A DNA stretch of 48,266 nt from Spirochaetota bacterium (GCA_040756435.1 JBFLZD010000027.1:1-48266); one strand, 5' to 3'. Numbered from the stretch's first letter, positions 34,640-42,688 are shown. Numbers and translations: made by a program. Notes: generated by a model from the letters alone, not told the origin.

Positions 34640-36787
34640 AATCAAGCAAAATCCCAATACTATTAATATCCCTAACGAGTAAATCCCAAAAAACGGAAGT
34701 AATACAAATGGAGTCATTAATGCACCACACAATGCACCAGTATGGTCGGCAGCATCAAGGGTTGAAGACAAAAGCTGTATATCATCAGTTTGTTTGTTAA
34801 GTAATAATGGTATAAATGAACCGGTGGTTGCTGCAATAAACATAATGGAAATATAAAATAATATTGGGTTATTGTATATAGAAAAACAAAACAACATCAC
34901 TAAGCCAGCAATTAATACCACAATCCGTGTAATAAAAAAGTCTTTTGGTACAAATGTGGTTACACTGCCTATAGCTAATCCCAGCATAAACAATGCATTA
35001 CACAGAGCAATTTTATAATATAAAACACCATATACATTTTGATAGGTGATAAGGGCAATGATCATTGCTGCCATACTGATAAATCCGGCTATACATATTA
35101 TGCTGCCCATAAATATGTGGTGGATTCCCCTTGACTTAAAATACCATAAACTTATAATTACAATGAGCACTAACAAAAGTGTCATGAATAAAGGATTGGT
35201 AATAATCCGTTCCGCCAGTGAATTGGATTGTTTTAATGAATTAGCTAAATATTCAAAATATCCTTTTGGCAAATGATCGCTGTTTATGATATGTTCAGAT
35301 TGTAATTGTGTAGAAAGATATTGTTGCTGTGATTCTTGAAAATACATTTTGAATTCATAAGGATTAAAGCCCGGAACAAGACGTTGTATGGTTTTTGCGA
35401 TAGGTGTCTTTGAAAAATTTTTAATATAATGGGACAGATAGTTACTGACATCAATTTTACGGTTATCATTAAATCCAATACAATAGATGGTATCACCTGC
35501 TGAAATCAGTGATGAAGGAAATACTTGCCTGAAGCTATTTATTACTGATGCTATATATCGCCTGAGAGAAGGATTCATAATGTTGGCAAAACCTTCAACC
35601 TGAATAATGCACACACCATTGATGGATAGATGTAGTTTGCAGTCGTTGAAAAATTCTTTTGTATATAACCTGTTATGTAAAATGCTATCGGGGGGTGCTG
35701 GCAGGATGATGATGGTACTATATTTTTTATGTGTTGTTTTCAGGTAGCTTCGTGTGTCATCATAATACACATTTATTAATTGTGTGGGAAAGTCGGGATA
35801 AATTGAAATAAATTTTTGCTGCACAATATCATACATCACAGGGTCAACAGTAACATAATCAATAGAAGCACCTGCATACGCAAAAACATAATGAAGAAAG
35901 GCAGTATCACCTGAAATGAGTATGTCTGTATCTTTTAGCATAGAGCTGGTGGAAAATAATGCGTGAAGTATAGGTCGCACCTGGTAATCGTCTGGGAATT
36001 GTGCATACAGGTTGTTGTTCCCATACAGCGCAATGGTATCACCCAAACGTGCAATAAACATCATCTGGTAGGGTGTGCGTCTGTAGTCAAGTAGTGTACC
36101 TGGATGATTGGCAGCAAATGACAGTGTGAGCAGTTTCTTTTCAACGTAGGGTGAGTGAGCTATTCCAAAGGCAGCGATTACTATAGCAGTAACTATCGCC
36201 AAACGCTTAATTCTTTGTTGTATAACAGTAAAAGAAATAATGCTGGAAACAATGAAAAGAATGAGTGCGGTACCCAGTGGGTCAATTTTTTGAATGATTA
36301 AAAATGTGAATGTTATTCCACCAGTAAATGCGCCAAGTGATTCAAGTAAAAATACTACACTTCCAGGATTGATTATTTTTACGTTTGAGCCTGCAGTAAC
36401 TAAAATAGGGAAAATATAACCAACAATGAAACATTGTGGGAAAAGGCACGCCAATGCAATTAAGAGTTCCACTTCAAGTGTATAAAACCCACCAAACGTG
36501 TGATATACAATAGGTATGCAATATAGCAGTATAAGCGAAATGCAAACTATGATAGGATGGAGTAAAATGTTTAAAGCAATACTATTGAATTGATGTGCTC
36601 TTATTTTTTTGCTCATTGCTGCACCAGCGGTGATACCAGCAAACCACAACACCATAATAATGCCAATAGATAGTTCATTTCCCTTAAAAAGCATAAGTAA
36701 TTCGCGAATCATAATAGCCTGTGCAATGCTAGCTGAAATGCCAATAAAGAACGAAGATACATACAAAAATATACGGTTGCGTTTCAT
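34601..36787 (-). CDS. Polytopic membrane protein with a spermidine-synthase-like domain
   Basis: About 728 residues in three parts. Roughly seven membrane segments (residues 5-215) come first, beginning FFIGISASIAQAIMIRELL. A soluble Rossmann-like domain follows (about 230-460) resembling aminopropyltransferases: RTPYQMMFIARLGDTIALY, GNNNLYAQFPDDYQVRPILH, then IDYVTVDPVMYDIVQQKF and DDTRSYLKTT. About five more membrane segments end the protein. Where active spermidine synthases have a GGGDG-type nucleotide loop, this protein has ILISGDTAFLHYVF, so catalysis is doubtful. The start at 36787 gives an ATGA overlap with the upstream radical SAM gene, making it the third gene of the AmmeMemoRadiSam operon. 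One iterated word lies inside. Confidence 0.75.
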   Translation of the reverse strand: MKRNRIFLYVSSFFIGISASIAQAIMIRELLMLFKGNELSIGIIMVLWFAGITAGAAMSKKIRAHQFNSIALNILLHPIIVCISLILLYCIPIVYHTFGGFYTLEVELLIALACLFPQCFIVGYIFPILVTAGSNVKIINPGSVVFLLESLGAFTGGITFTFLIIQKIDPLGTALILFIVSSIISFTVIQQRIKRLAIVTAIVIAAFGIAHSPYVEKKLLTLSFAANHPGTLLDYRRTPYQMMFIARLGDTIALYGNNNLYAQFPDDYQVRPILHALFSTSSMLKDTDILISGDTAFLHYVFAYAGASIDYVTVDPVMYDIVQQKFISIYPDFPTQLINVYYDDTRSYLKTTHKKYSTIIILPAPPDSILHNRLYTKEFFNDCKLHLSINGVCIIQVEGFANIMNPSLRRYIASVINSFRQVFPSSLISAGDTIYCIGFNDNRKIDVSNYLSHYIKNFSKTPIAKTIQRLVPGFNPYEFKMYFQESQQQYLSTQLQSEHIINSDHLPKGYFEYLANSLKQSNSLAERIITNPLFMTLLLVLIVIISLWYFKSRGIHHIFMGSIICIAGFISMAAMIIALITYQNVYGVLYYKIALCNALFMLGLAIGSVTTFVPKDFFITRIVVLIAGLVMLFCFSIYNNPILFYISIMFIAATTGSFIPLLLNKQTDDIQLLSSTLDAADHTGALCGALMTPFVLLPFFGIYSLGILIVLGFCLILFKKQKIILIPH
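36191..36200 (-). repeat. Iterated word GGCGATAGTT, reverse orientation
   Basis: Exact 10-mer on the minus strand followed by AC, inside the spermidine-synthase-like membrane protein gene, read Ala-Ile-Val within a predicted membrane segment. Confidence 0.8.
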
Positions 36788-37905
36788 AGTGTCCATATAC
36801 CAGGTATAGCAGTATTGCAGTATGGGCATTTTCCTGCTTTAAGTTTGTTTGTTGTTGTATAAAAGCCACTTCGCTCTATAACAGGCTTGCCGCAGTTGTG
36901 GCAATAGGTATTGTTGGTGCTATGTCCTGGAACGTTGCCAATATATACATATTTAAGTCCTTCGGCAAGCGCTATGTCCCTGCAGCGTTCAAGTGTTGAA
37001 ACAGGTGTAGGTGGAATATTTTTTAATTTGTAAATTGGATAAAATCGTGTGAAGTGCAGGGGTGTTGTGCTGCCACAATGGGTTTTAATAAAGTGGGCCA
37101 TTGCTTTGATATCTTCAGGGTTGTCGTTCAACGTGGGGATAACAAGATTTACCAATTCCAGCCATATATTTTTCTTTTTTGCAAGTTCAATGCTGGCAAG
37201 CACTGGCGATAAATTTCCACCACAAATTTCAGAATAAAATTTCTGTGAATATGACTTGAAATCGATCTTGATGGCGTTCAGTAAGGGATATAACATTTCG
37301 CTGGCTTGTTTGTTGAGATAACCATTGGAGATGATGACACAGGCAATATCATATTTTTTTGCTATCTGTACTGTATCATAAATGTACTCATATTGAATTG
37401 ACGGTTCATTGTATGTGAAGGCAACAACTGGCGTTTTGTGTTTTTTAGCCTGGTTTATAAGATTGTTGGGTGTTATATATTGGCTGTCAAGTTCTTCGGG
37501 TTGTGATTGTGAAAGCTGCCAGTTTTGGCAAAATTTGCAGCTGAAATTGCAACCAGCAGTGGCAACTGACAATGCGTCATTGCCCGGCAAAAAATGATAC
37601 AGTGGCTTTTTTTCAATGGGGTCAATGTGATAGGCAGCAATACGTCCATACACCAGGCTGTAGAGTTTACCATCAATACATTGCCGAGCTTTGCAAATAC
37701 CTCTAGTGCCGCTTGTTAGCATACATTGATTGGGGCACAGGTTACATTGCACGGTTTGTTTATCAATTTTTTTCCAGTGTAAAGCCGTTCGATAGTTACT
37801 GGCATAAACATCTTCAGGTAAAAATGGAACAACTGAGCCAACAACAAACGCTTGTGCTGAATACATACAGCTTTGCAAAAATTGTTTACGGGTATAAAAT
37901 CTCAT
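36784..37905 (-). CDS. amrS: AmmeMemoRadiSam system radical SAM enzyme with signal-like N-terminus
   Basis: A 373-residue radical SAM protein. The cluster motif is CNFSCKFC (Cys119, 123, 126) in the family context ATAGCNFSCKFCQNWQLSQ. A cysteine group precedes it (CNLCPNQC, Cys54/57/61, and Cys71) and another is near the end (YCHNCG and KCPYCN). These are the marks of the AmrS family found with AMMECR1 and Memo proteins; its substrate is unknown. Residues 1-35 do not belong to the core: YTRKQFLQ followed by a hydrophobic stretch and ending VYA-S looks like a Tat signal with Arg-Lys replacing Arg-Arg. That would place a folded iron-sulphur enzyme outside the cytoplasm. It lies 59 bases after the Memo-AMMECR1 fusion gene and overlaps the next gene by ATGA. 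Confidence 0.88.
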   Translation of the reverse strand: MRFYTRKQFLQSCMYSAQAFVVGSVVPFLPEDVYASNYRTALHWKKIDKQTVQCNLCPNQCMLTSGTRGICKARQCIDGKLYSLVYGRIAAYHIDPIEKKPLYHFLPGNDALSVATAGCNFSCKFCQNWQLSQSQPEELDSQYITPNNLINQAKKHKTPVVAFTYNEPSIQYEYIYDTVQIAKKYDIACVIISNGYLNKQASEMLYPLLNAIKIDFKSYSQKFYSEICGGNLSPVLASIELAKKKNIWLELVNLVIPTLNDNPEDIKAMAHFIKTHCGSTTPLHFTRFYPIYKLKNIPPTPVSTLERCRDIALAEGLKYVYIGNVPGHSTNNTYCHNCGKPVIERSGFYTTTNKLKAGKCPYCNTAIPGIWTL

Positions 37906-37964
37906 ATTTTCAATCCAGATTATTCATTTATAGCATCAATGTAATAATTAAAGAATTATAATTT

Positions 37965-39473
37965 TTATTTAACGATTTCACTTTCACTGAAAATAGTAGC
38001 AGCAAATGTATACATTGTTACAGAATCATATTCAAATGGATAAATCCCTGCCTTTTCACACGTGTGCTGGAAAAATTGCTGTTTTGTTAAACCATATTCT
38101 GTTGCTACCTGTGGAAGTAAAACACCACGACGATTGCCTTTTACTACTAAAAGGCCATCGGTACCTAAACGTAACTCATCTAATGAAGCAATATGCATAA
38201 TTGGCGACAATACCGAAATTTCAATATGTATATTTTTATATTCATCCTTAGTAAGGGGGCTGAATCGTGGGTCGTGGAATGCAGCATTCACCGCACATTC
38301 AATGACAGTTTGATATAATGGTTTTATGGGTTCAATATATCCAATACAACCACGTAAATTTCCGTTTATAGTTAATGTTACAAAGGCACCAGCGTTTTGT
38401 TTACAGAGTTCAGGGATAGCCCCTTTATATTCTAATAATGTTTTATTATTCAGCATGGTTTCAATAGATTGGCGGGCTAATGAAAGCAAAAACCTTTTAT
38501 CAGCATTAGATATAGTAAAGGAATTATCGCCCAATATGTTTTTGTTTATTGTATTAAATTCACCCGTTATTACTAAGGCTGCATAGCTTACCGTGTTATC
38601 GTAATCGCCAGTAACTTCAGCTGATGTTGCATATGCTACCAATTCTTTTGTATACATTGTTGAGAATAATAACAGACCTAACACTACTGCATTATGACCA
38701 CATATGGTGATACCAGTAGACCTGCAGTAATTGTAGAATTCTTCAGCGTTTTGAGAAAGTATATAGTCAATTGCTTTTTTGTCATCACGTTTGATGTATT
38801 CCATACGTTTATCTGGCTGTAACTTGTGATAAGGGGCGTAACTAAATCGCGGGCCATGATGGGTAAAATCGCTGCTTATGACAAATAGTGGCTTTTTATA
38901 GCTTGTGAGTGTTTGTAATAGTTGCACAGCGGCCTGTCTTGCTTGCTGGTACGTTACATTACCTGCAAGCACAGGAAGAATGGGGATATCAGGGAAATAG
39001 TGCTGAATAAATGGCAACTGAATTTCAATGGAATGTTCTGATTCAAAGGCATTGTTGTTGAATGTAAAATTATTGTTTTGTGACAACGAGCGTAATGCTT
39101 TCTGTTGAATGCTCACTACACCTAACGGAGTTTTGATAGCATCGTAAAGGGGAAGGGCAAATCCATTGAAATATTCGTAATGCGATGGCCCAATGATAAT
39201 TATAATATCAGGTTTATATGCAGATATAGCTTTATAAGCTTTTGCAGCTATGTGAGCACTATACATGTATCCAGCATGGGGCACTATTATAAGTGGTATG
39301 CCTTCAATTTTTTGCAATGGTTTATCAGATGATAAAAGGTATTTCAAAAGTTCATTTTTATCAGAAGGGCACCAGCTACCCGCTAATCGGGATTGTTTGG
39401 TAATGCTGTAGCTTTCAGAGCATTGTAAAGAAAAAAACAATATAAGTACTACTATTACTCTTGTACAATTCAT
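37965..39473 (-). CDS. Exported AmmeMemoRadiSam protein B-A fusion (Memo + AMMECR1)
   Basis: A 502-residue two-domain protein. Residues 1-22 are a signal peptide or lipoprotein leader (VIVVLILFFSLQC, possible lipid-modified Cys18 with a loose lipobox). Residues ~28-306 are the Memo/AmrB domain with the site residues of this extradiol-dioxygenase-like fold: IVPHAGY (His66), GPSHYEYFNG (His97), SEHSIEIQLPF (His146), SSDFTHHG (His204/205) and ICGHN (Cys257). Residues ~318-500 are the AMMECR1/AmrA domain with GAFVTLTINGNLRGCIGY, DPRFSPLT and VLLPQVATEYG. It opens the operon continuing to the radical SAM gene. Fusions of A and B are known; the secretion leader is the notable point. Biochemical role unknown. 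Confidence 0.9.
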   Translation of the reverse strand: MNCTRVIVVLILFFSLQCSESYSITKQSRLAGSWCPSDKNELLKYLLSSDKPLQKIEGIPLIIVPHAGYMYSAHIAAKAYKAISAYKPDIIIIIGPSHYEYFNGFALPLYDAIKTPLGVVSIQQKALRSLSQNNNFTFNNNAFESEHSIEIQLPFIQHYFPDIPILPVLAGNVTYQQARQAAVQLLQTLTSYKKPLFVISSDFTHHGPRFSYAPYHKLQPDKRMEYIKRDDKKAIDYILSQNAEEFYNYCRSTGITICGHNAVVLGLLLFSTMYTKELVAYATSAEVTGDYDNTVSYAALVITGEFNTINKNILGDNSFTISNADKRFLLSLARQSIETMLNNKTLLEYKGAIPELCKQNAGAFVTLTINGNLRGCIGYIEPIKPLYQTVIECAVNAAFHDPRFSPLTKDEYKNIHIEISVLSPIMHIASLDELRLGTDGLLVVKGNRRGVLLPQVATEYGLTKQQFFQHTCEKAGIYPFEYDSVTMYTFAATIFSESEIVK

Positions 39474-39509
39474 ATTGATATAATAAATTATTATTTTTTA
39501 ATTGTCAAT

Positions 39510-39806
39510 TTGAAATATAAAATAATACCTGAACCAGAAAAAGCAATAACAAAGCAAATTAAAATTAAACAGGAAACAAATCTATTAAATAATTCTGGAT
39601 TTTTGAATGTATCAGGATGGTCAAGAAAACCTCTTGTTATATTTAATGAAACGAATATTAAAGCTGATAAAAAAAGAATTAAAAAATGGGAACACTACAC
39701 ATTCTATAATAAAAACTATTGTGGTGGAATAACAATATCAGACATTGCTACTGTTGGTATGGGTAGTATGTTAGGCTTTGCTGAGGTTATGTACCAGGAA
39801 TGGTAA
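39510..39806 (+). pseudogene. N-terminal remnant of a DUF2804 protein
   Basis: A 98-codon frame from a TTG. SGFLNVSGWSRKPLVIFNE, KKRIKKWEHYTFYNKNY and GGITISDIATVGMG match my recollection of the start of DUF2804 proteins (GWSR-P, then KRWDYW, then an aspartate-rich TIADIDY block). Full members are about 330 residues, so roughly two thirds are missing. The frame ends MYQEW and is followed by noncoding sequence. No downstream portion was found in other frames. Confidence 0.55.
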
Positions 39807-39844
39807 AAAATATAAATCGTTATCGAATAATATATAAAAATATT

Positions 39845-39902
39845 CTTGACAAAATTGACATACTATTTTAATGATTTATACATACCGTCTATATGGTATA
39901 AT
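39845..39902 (+). promoter_or_regulatory. Promoter-like region of the secreted hydrolase-like gene
   Basis: Two TTGACA hexamers at 39845-39850 and 39855-39860 are followed by TATACA at 39877-39882 (16-base spacing from the second), and a full TATAAT occurs at 39897-39902 without a good partner. The gene starts at 39926 after a GGGGGG ribosome site. Confidence 0.4.
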
Positions 39903-39925
39903 TTCATTATAGATATGGGGGGATT

Positions 39926-40645
39926 ATGAAGAGGTTTGCTATTTTGCTATTAGTGGCAGGTTTTGTATTTATTGCATCAGCCGGATTTAGCACAACCTAT
40001 ATTCTGCATTTAAATGGTATGTGTTCAACTAACTGGCTTGACGGCAAAGGGACAGCACGTTTGGCCAGTGCACCCGGTTATACTTCAATCAACTGTTACG
40101 TGGATAATCGCAATACCATAGCATACTCAGCAAGTCAGTTTAAAACTAATTATCTGGATGTGTATTGTAAGGGTAGCAACTGGTGTTATATAGTTAACTA
40201 TAGCGCCGGTGATGTTATCATGGGGTATATCAATGCAAATTATACACCACAGTGGAATATAGCCTATGTTTATACAACCGCTGGTGCTGGTGGCGGAAGT
40301 GAAATAGCTATTAAAGGTATTTCGGATCTTTTTACATGCAACCTGGCAGGACAACTGGGGGTAAGCACTGTTCGTAATATGTATAACCATAATGATACCA
40401 ATGGTATAACTATCTACCATATAGGTGGGTATAAGGGTATTATCGGTGCATCTGTATTATTGCCGGGTGAAGACGATGGGGCGGTAGCATATCATTCATC
40501 GGGAGCATGTGTAAATTCAGGAAGCTATTCAAGTCTGTGTACATGTTCTCACTGGACAAATCACGTTATAGCATATACCTGTACAGGTTATTATCTTGAT
40601 CACTATGGAATGAAAATGAAATTCATTACTCAGTTAGGATGGTAG
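39926..40645 (+). CDS. Secreted, cysteine-rich alpha/beta-hydrolase-like protein
   Basis: A 239-residue protein with a clear signal peptide (MKRFAILLLVAGFVFIASAG). The mature part begins YILHLNGMCSTNWLDGKGTA, a typical strand and oxyanion-loop region of lipase-like hydrolases. WCYIVNYSAGDVIMGYI is a plausible nucleophile elbow (Ser in YSAGD, replacing GxSxG). LLPGEDDGAVAYHSSGAC and YYLDHYGMKMKFI could supply the acid and His. It has several Cys residues (C-x-C in LCTCSHW), suggesting disulphides. I recall similar uncharacterised proteins in myxobacteria. Hydrolase function is inference. It has its own promoter and terminator. Confidence 0.6.
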   Translation: MKRFAILLLVAGFVFIASAGFSTTYILHLNGMCSTNWLDGKGTARLASAPGYTSINCYVDNRNTIAYSASQFKTNYLDVYCKGSNWCYIVNYSAGDVIMGYINANYTPQWNIAYVYTTAGAGGGSEIAIKGISDLFTCNLAGQLGVSTVRNMYNHNDTNGITIYHIGGYKGIIGASVLLPGEDDGAVAYHSSGACVNSGSYSSLCTCSHWTNHVIAYTCTGYYLDHYGMKMKFITQLGW

Positions 40646-40669
40646 TTGACATTATTTTTCCTGCCACAG

Positions 40670-40699
40670 GCGCGGTTTGAAAGAGCCGCGCTTTTTTTC
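40670..40699 (+). terminator. Rho-independent terminator after the hydrolase-like gene
   Basis: GCGCGG and CCGCGC form a 6-bp GC stem around TTTGAAAGAG, followed by seven T. It lies 25 bases after the stop codon. Confidence 0.88.
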
Positions 40700-40771
40700 A
40701 TATTAAATGAAAAAGCTTTTCAAAAGAAATGTGATATTGAGAACTATGTACTATTGCTGAGAGGAAATGAT

Positions 40772-41872
40772 ATGAAAATTAAAGGGATTCATATAGCAAT
40801 ACTGCTGGTTATTATAATTATAATTATTGTTGCATTGATTTCAAAATCAGAAAATAATAACCAGCCTTCAACACTTACATCAGGTAATAGTTCAAAAGGC
40901 TATGGAACAGTTCTTGAACAGATGGGACTCATCTCGCCACAACAGGCACTGGTGGATTATAAAAAGCTTTCCATATATCCACCAAATAGTAGGCCTCTTA
41001 CAAAAGAAAATATTGACCTTCTTATGCCAAACCGTCGTTATGAACAGCCACTTCCCATTGAAAAAGGAAGTGATATCTATTATCTCTTCACTGCAGATAA
41101 GTATCGTGTCATTGGCAATGACAGCATCACTTTTGTGTTAATGGTATTGGAAGGAACCAAACCAGATTCATCACGTATTCCCATTACTATACATAAAGCA
41201 ATTATCAAGAAAGGAATGAATAATAACAAAGCAAAGTATATATCAGAACTATCGCTTACAAAAAATAATGTGGGAGATTATACTGCAGATTTGGTATGTG
41301 CTGAAGCGTTTGCTTCGGAAAAGAAAACAGGAACATACTGGGCAGAGGTTGAATTTAAAGTAGGTGATGAAGTAATTGATGCAGCAATACCATTTGAATA
41401 TTTTCCTGAAACTACAATTCCAGCAAAGTTTACCGGAAATTTCAGAGACTATATAAAAAATGGATCGCTCTATGTAGATGTTGAAGTGGATGTATACCGA
41501 AAAGGGTATTACATCATCGATGCAAATCTTTTTGATAAGGACTTAGAGCCGGTGGCATACACAATAGAAAAGCGCGAGTTATATTCCGGTAAGCAATGGG
41601 TACCGCTTCTGTTCTTTGGTAAAGTCATTATTGACCAGAAGGCAAAGCCGCAATTTGTGTTGCGTGATCTTCGTGGATATCGTTTTATTGAAGCTACAAC
41701 ACCTGATCCTGAATTTATGGACAGGGAAATGATAAAACCGTATGAAGGTGAATATAAAACCAAAACATCTGATCTTTCGGGGCTATCGGACAAAGAATTT
41801 GAGGATGAGATGAAGCGAAAGCGCATTGAGTTTCTGGAAAAAGAAAGTATGGGTGACATTGGTGTGCAGTAA
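40772..41872 (+). CDS. Membrane-anchored protein of unknown function
   Basis: About 366 residues with one N-terminal anchor (HIAILLVIIIIIIVALI) and no cleavage motif; the remainder should face the periplasm. The linker is Ser/Asn/Gly-rich, then comes a stretch with beta patterns: YYLFTADKYRVIGNDSITFV, AEVEFKVGDEVID and SLYVDVEVDVYRKGYYIIDA, which suggests two immunoglobulin-like domains. It ends in an acidic/basic helix (DKEFEDEMKRKRIEFLEKES). No family is recognised. The ATG at 40772 is chosen for the GAGGAA site and because it begins the anchor. The next gene overlaps its end by 11 bases. Confidence 0.7.
   Translation: MKIKGIHIAILLVIIIIIIVALISKSENNNQPSTLTSGNSSKGYGTVLEQMGLISPQQALVDYKKLSIYPPNSRPLTKENIDLLMPNRRYEQPLPIEKGSDIYYLFTADKYRVIGNDSITFVLMVLEGTKPDSSRIPITIHKAIIKKGMNNNKAKYISELSLTKNNVGDYTADLVCAEAFASEKKTGTYWAEVEFKVGDEVIDAAIPFEYFPETTIPAKFTGNFRDYIKNGSLYVDVEVDVYRKGYYIIDANLFDKDLEPVAYTIEKRELYSGKQWVPLLFFGKVIIDQKAKPQFVLRDLRGYRFIEATTPDPEFMDREMIKPYEGEYKTKTSDLSGLSDKEFEDEMKRKRIEFLEKESMGDIGVQ
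41247..41255 (-). repeat. Iterated word GCGATAGTT, reverse orientation
   Basis: Exact 9-mer on the minus strand inside the membrane-anchored protein gene, read Glu-Leu-Ser in the coding direction. Confidence 0.75.
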
Positions 41873-42254
41873 AAATTATAATGTGTGCATTTTTTTTGTT
41901 TTAATACTATGTGCGATAGTTACTGGCAATGGATGCTCTTCATCATTAGACAGTGAAAAAATAACGATGGTGATTGTCACTGCAACCAATTGCCAGTCGT
42001 GCGAAACAACAGATGACGGTATAGAATATATTACACATAATTTCCCTGATATACAGATAAAAACAGTTGAAATACATACGGCCGAAGGAGCAATGTATGT
42101 TTCCACATACCGTTTATGGCGTGTACCAGTATATCTTTTTTTAGATACAAAGGGTAGAGAACTCTACCGGTTGGAAGGGCAGCAGAATAGAAACACACTA
42201 AACGAAGCAATAACAATAGCTAAACAACGCCTTGGTAAATATAATATACTATAA
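41862..42254 (+). CDS. Thioredoxin-like lipoprotein
   Basis: About 130 residues. A hydrophobic leader (CIFFVLILCAIVTGNGC) ends in a possible lipobox cysteine. The mature part is thioredoxin-like: a beta strand TMVIVTATNC leads to the redox pair C-Q-S-C, then IQIKTVEIHTAEG, the cis-proline region YRLWRVPVYLFLDTKG and REL-YRLEG. It could reduce or isomerise disulphides in the periplasm, or be a structural variant. The start is uncertain: GTG at 41862 or TTG at 41859, both within the end of the preceding gene, imply translational coupling. The iterated word at 41913 lies in its leader codons. Confidence 0.65.
   Translation: MCSKNYNVCIFFVLILCAIVTGNGCSSSLDSEKITMVIVTATNCQSCETTDDGIEYITHNFPDIQIKTVEIHTAEGAMYVSTYRLWRVPVYLFLDTKGRELYRLEGQQNRNTLNEAITIAKQRLGKYNIL
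41913..41921 (+). repeat. Iterated word GCGATAGTT
   Basis: Exact 9-mer followed by AC, inside the signal-peptide codons of the thioredoxin-like lipoprotein, read Ala-Ile-Val. Confidence 0.75.
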
Positions 42255-42604
42255 TACTATTACAAAATCACACTCGATTTCATATAAATACAGATGCACC
42301 TGCTTCTAGTGTTGATAACGCTTCCTAATAGTGTAACCGTTTATAGCATTTTACAGGAATACGTTAATAAGATAGAACATAATTTATGAAATTAATAATG
42401 AAGGTATGCAGCAATAATTTATACAGAGGTGTATATTGTTTAAAAAGTTCTAAATGCTCGGAAGTAATTGAGGTAGTTGTCTCTATATTCATATTTATCC
42501 TCCAAGGTATTTGTTCAATATTTAATAAATATGTTTTAATTTTCCAACTATATTTTGTACAAAAAAAACTTTATCGAAACTTAAATCCCCCCTTAAAAAG
42601 TATT
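42255..42604. other. Intergenic region before the TonB-dependent receptor
   Basis: About 350 bases without a convincing gene. A 76-codon frame at 42386-42616 has no family features and no ribosome site. I looked for a cobalamin riboswitch, common upstream of TonB receptors, and saw no matching conserved blocks. A fragment similar to the 90-bp repeat (TTAAATCCCCCCTTAAAAAG) lies at the right end. Confidence 0.45.
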
Positions 42605-42653
42605 AATATTATTTAAAATAATATTGACAAATATCACTAAATAAAAATAAATA
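42605..42653 (+). promoter_or_regulatory. Promoter with overlapping 21-bp palindrome before the TonB receptor
   Basis: A perfect palindrome occupies 42605-42625: arm AATATTATTT, one central A, then the complementary arm. Its end overlaps TTGACA at 42624-42629; TAAATA at 42648-42653 is a weak -10 with 18-base spacing. An A/T palindrome overlapping the -35 site is the usual layout for a Fur- or PerR-type operator, and TonB receptors are commonly metal-regulated, so a metal-responsive repressor site is plausible but not shown. Confidence 0.5.
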
Positions 42654-42688
42654 GCATTAAATTATATTTATTTTATAGGAAGGTGCAT

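Noticed and set aside
37790-37799. TCGATAGTTACT in amrS as a copy of the iterated word
   Set aside because: One mismatch in the core (T for G); kept out of the exact count, as were AATTATCGCC near 38522 and GCGATTAGTTCC near 47332.
42386-42616. 76-codon frame before the TonB receptor
   Set aside because: No ribosome site or recognisable composition; it runs into repeat-like sequence and the promoter.
42255-42682. Cobalamin riboswitch before the TonB receptor, or before icmF
   Set aside because: I looked for the conserved B12-box blocks in both leaders and saw none; the icmF leader is also short.
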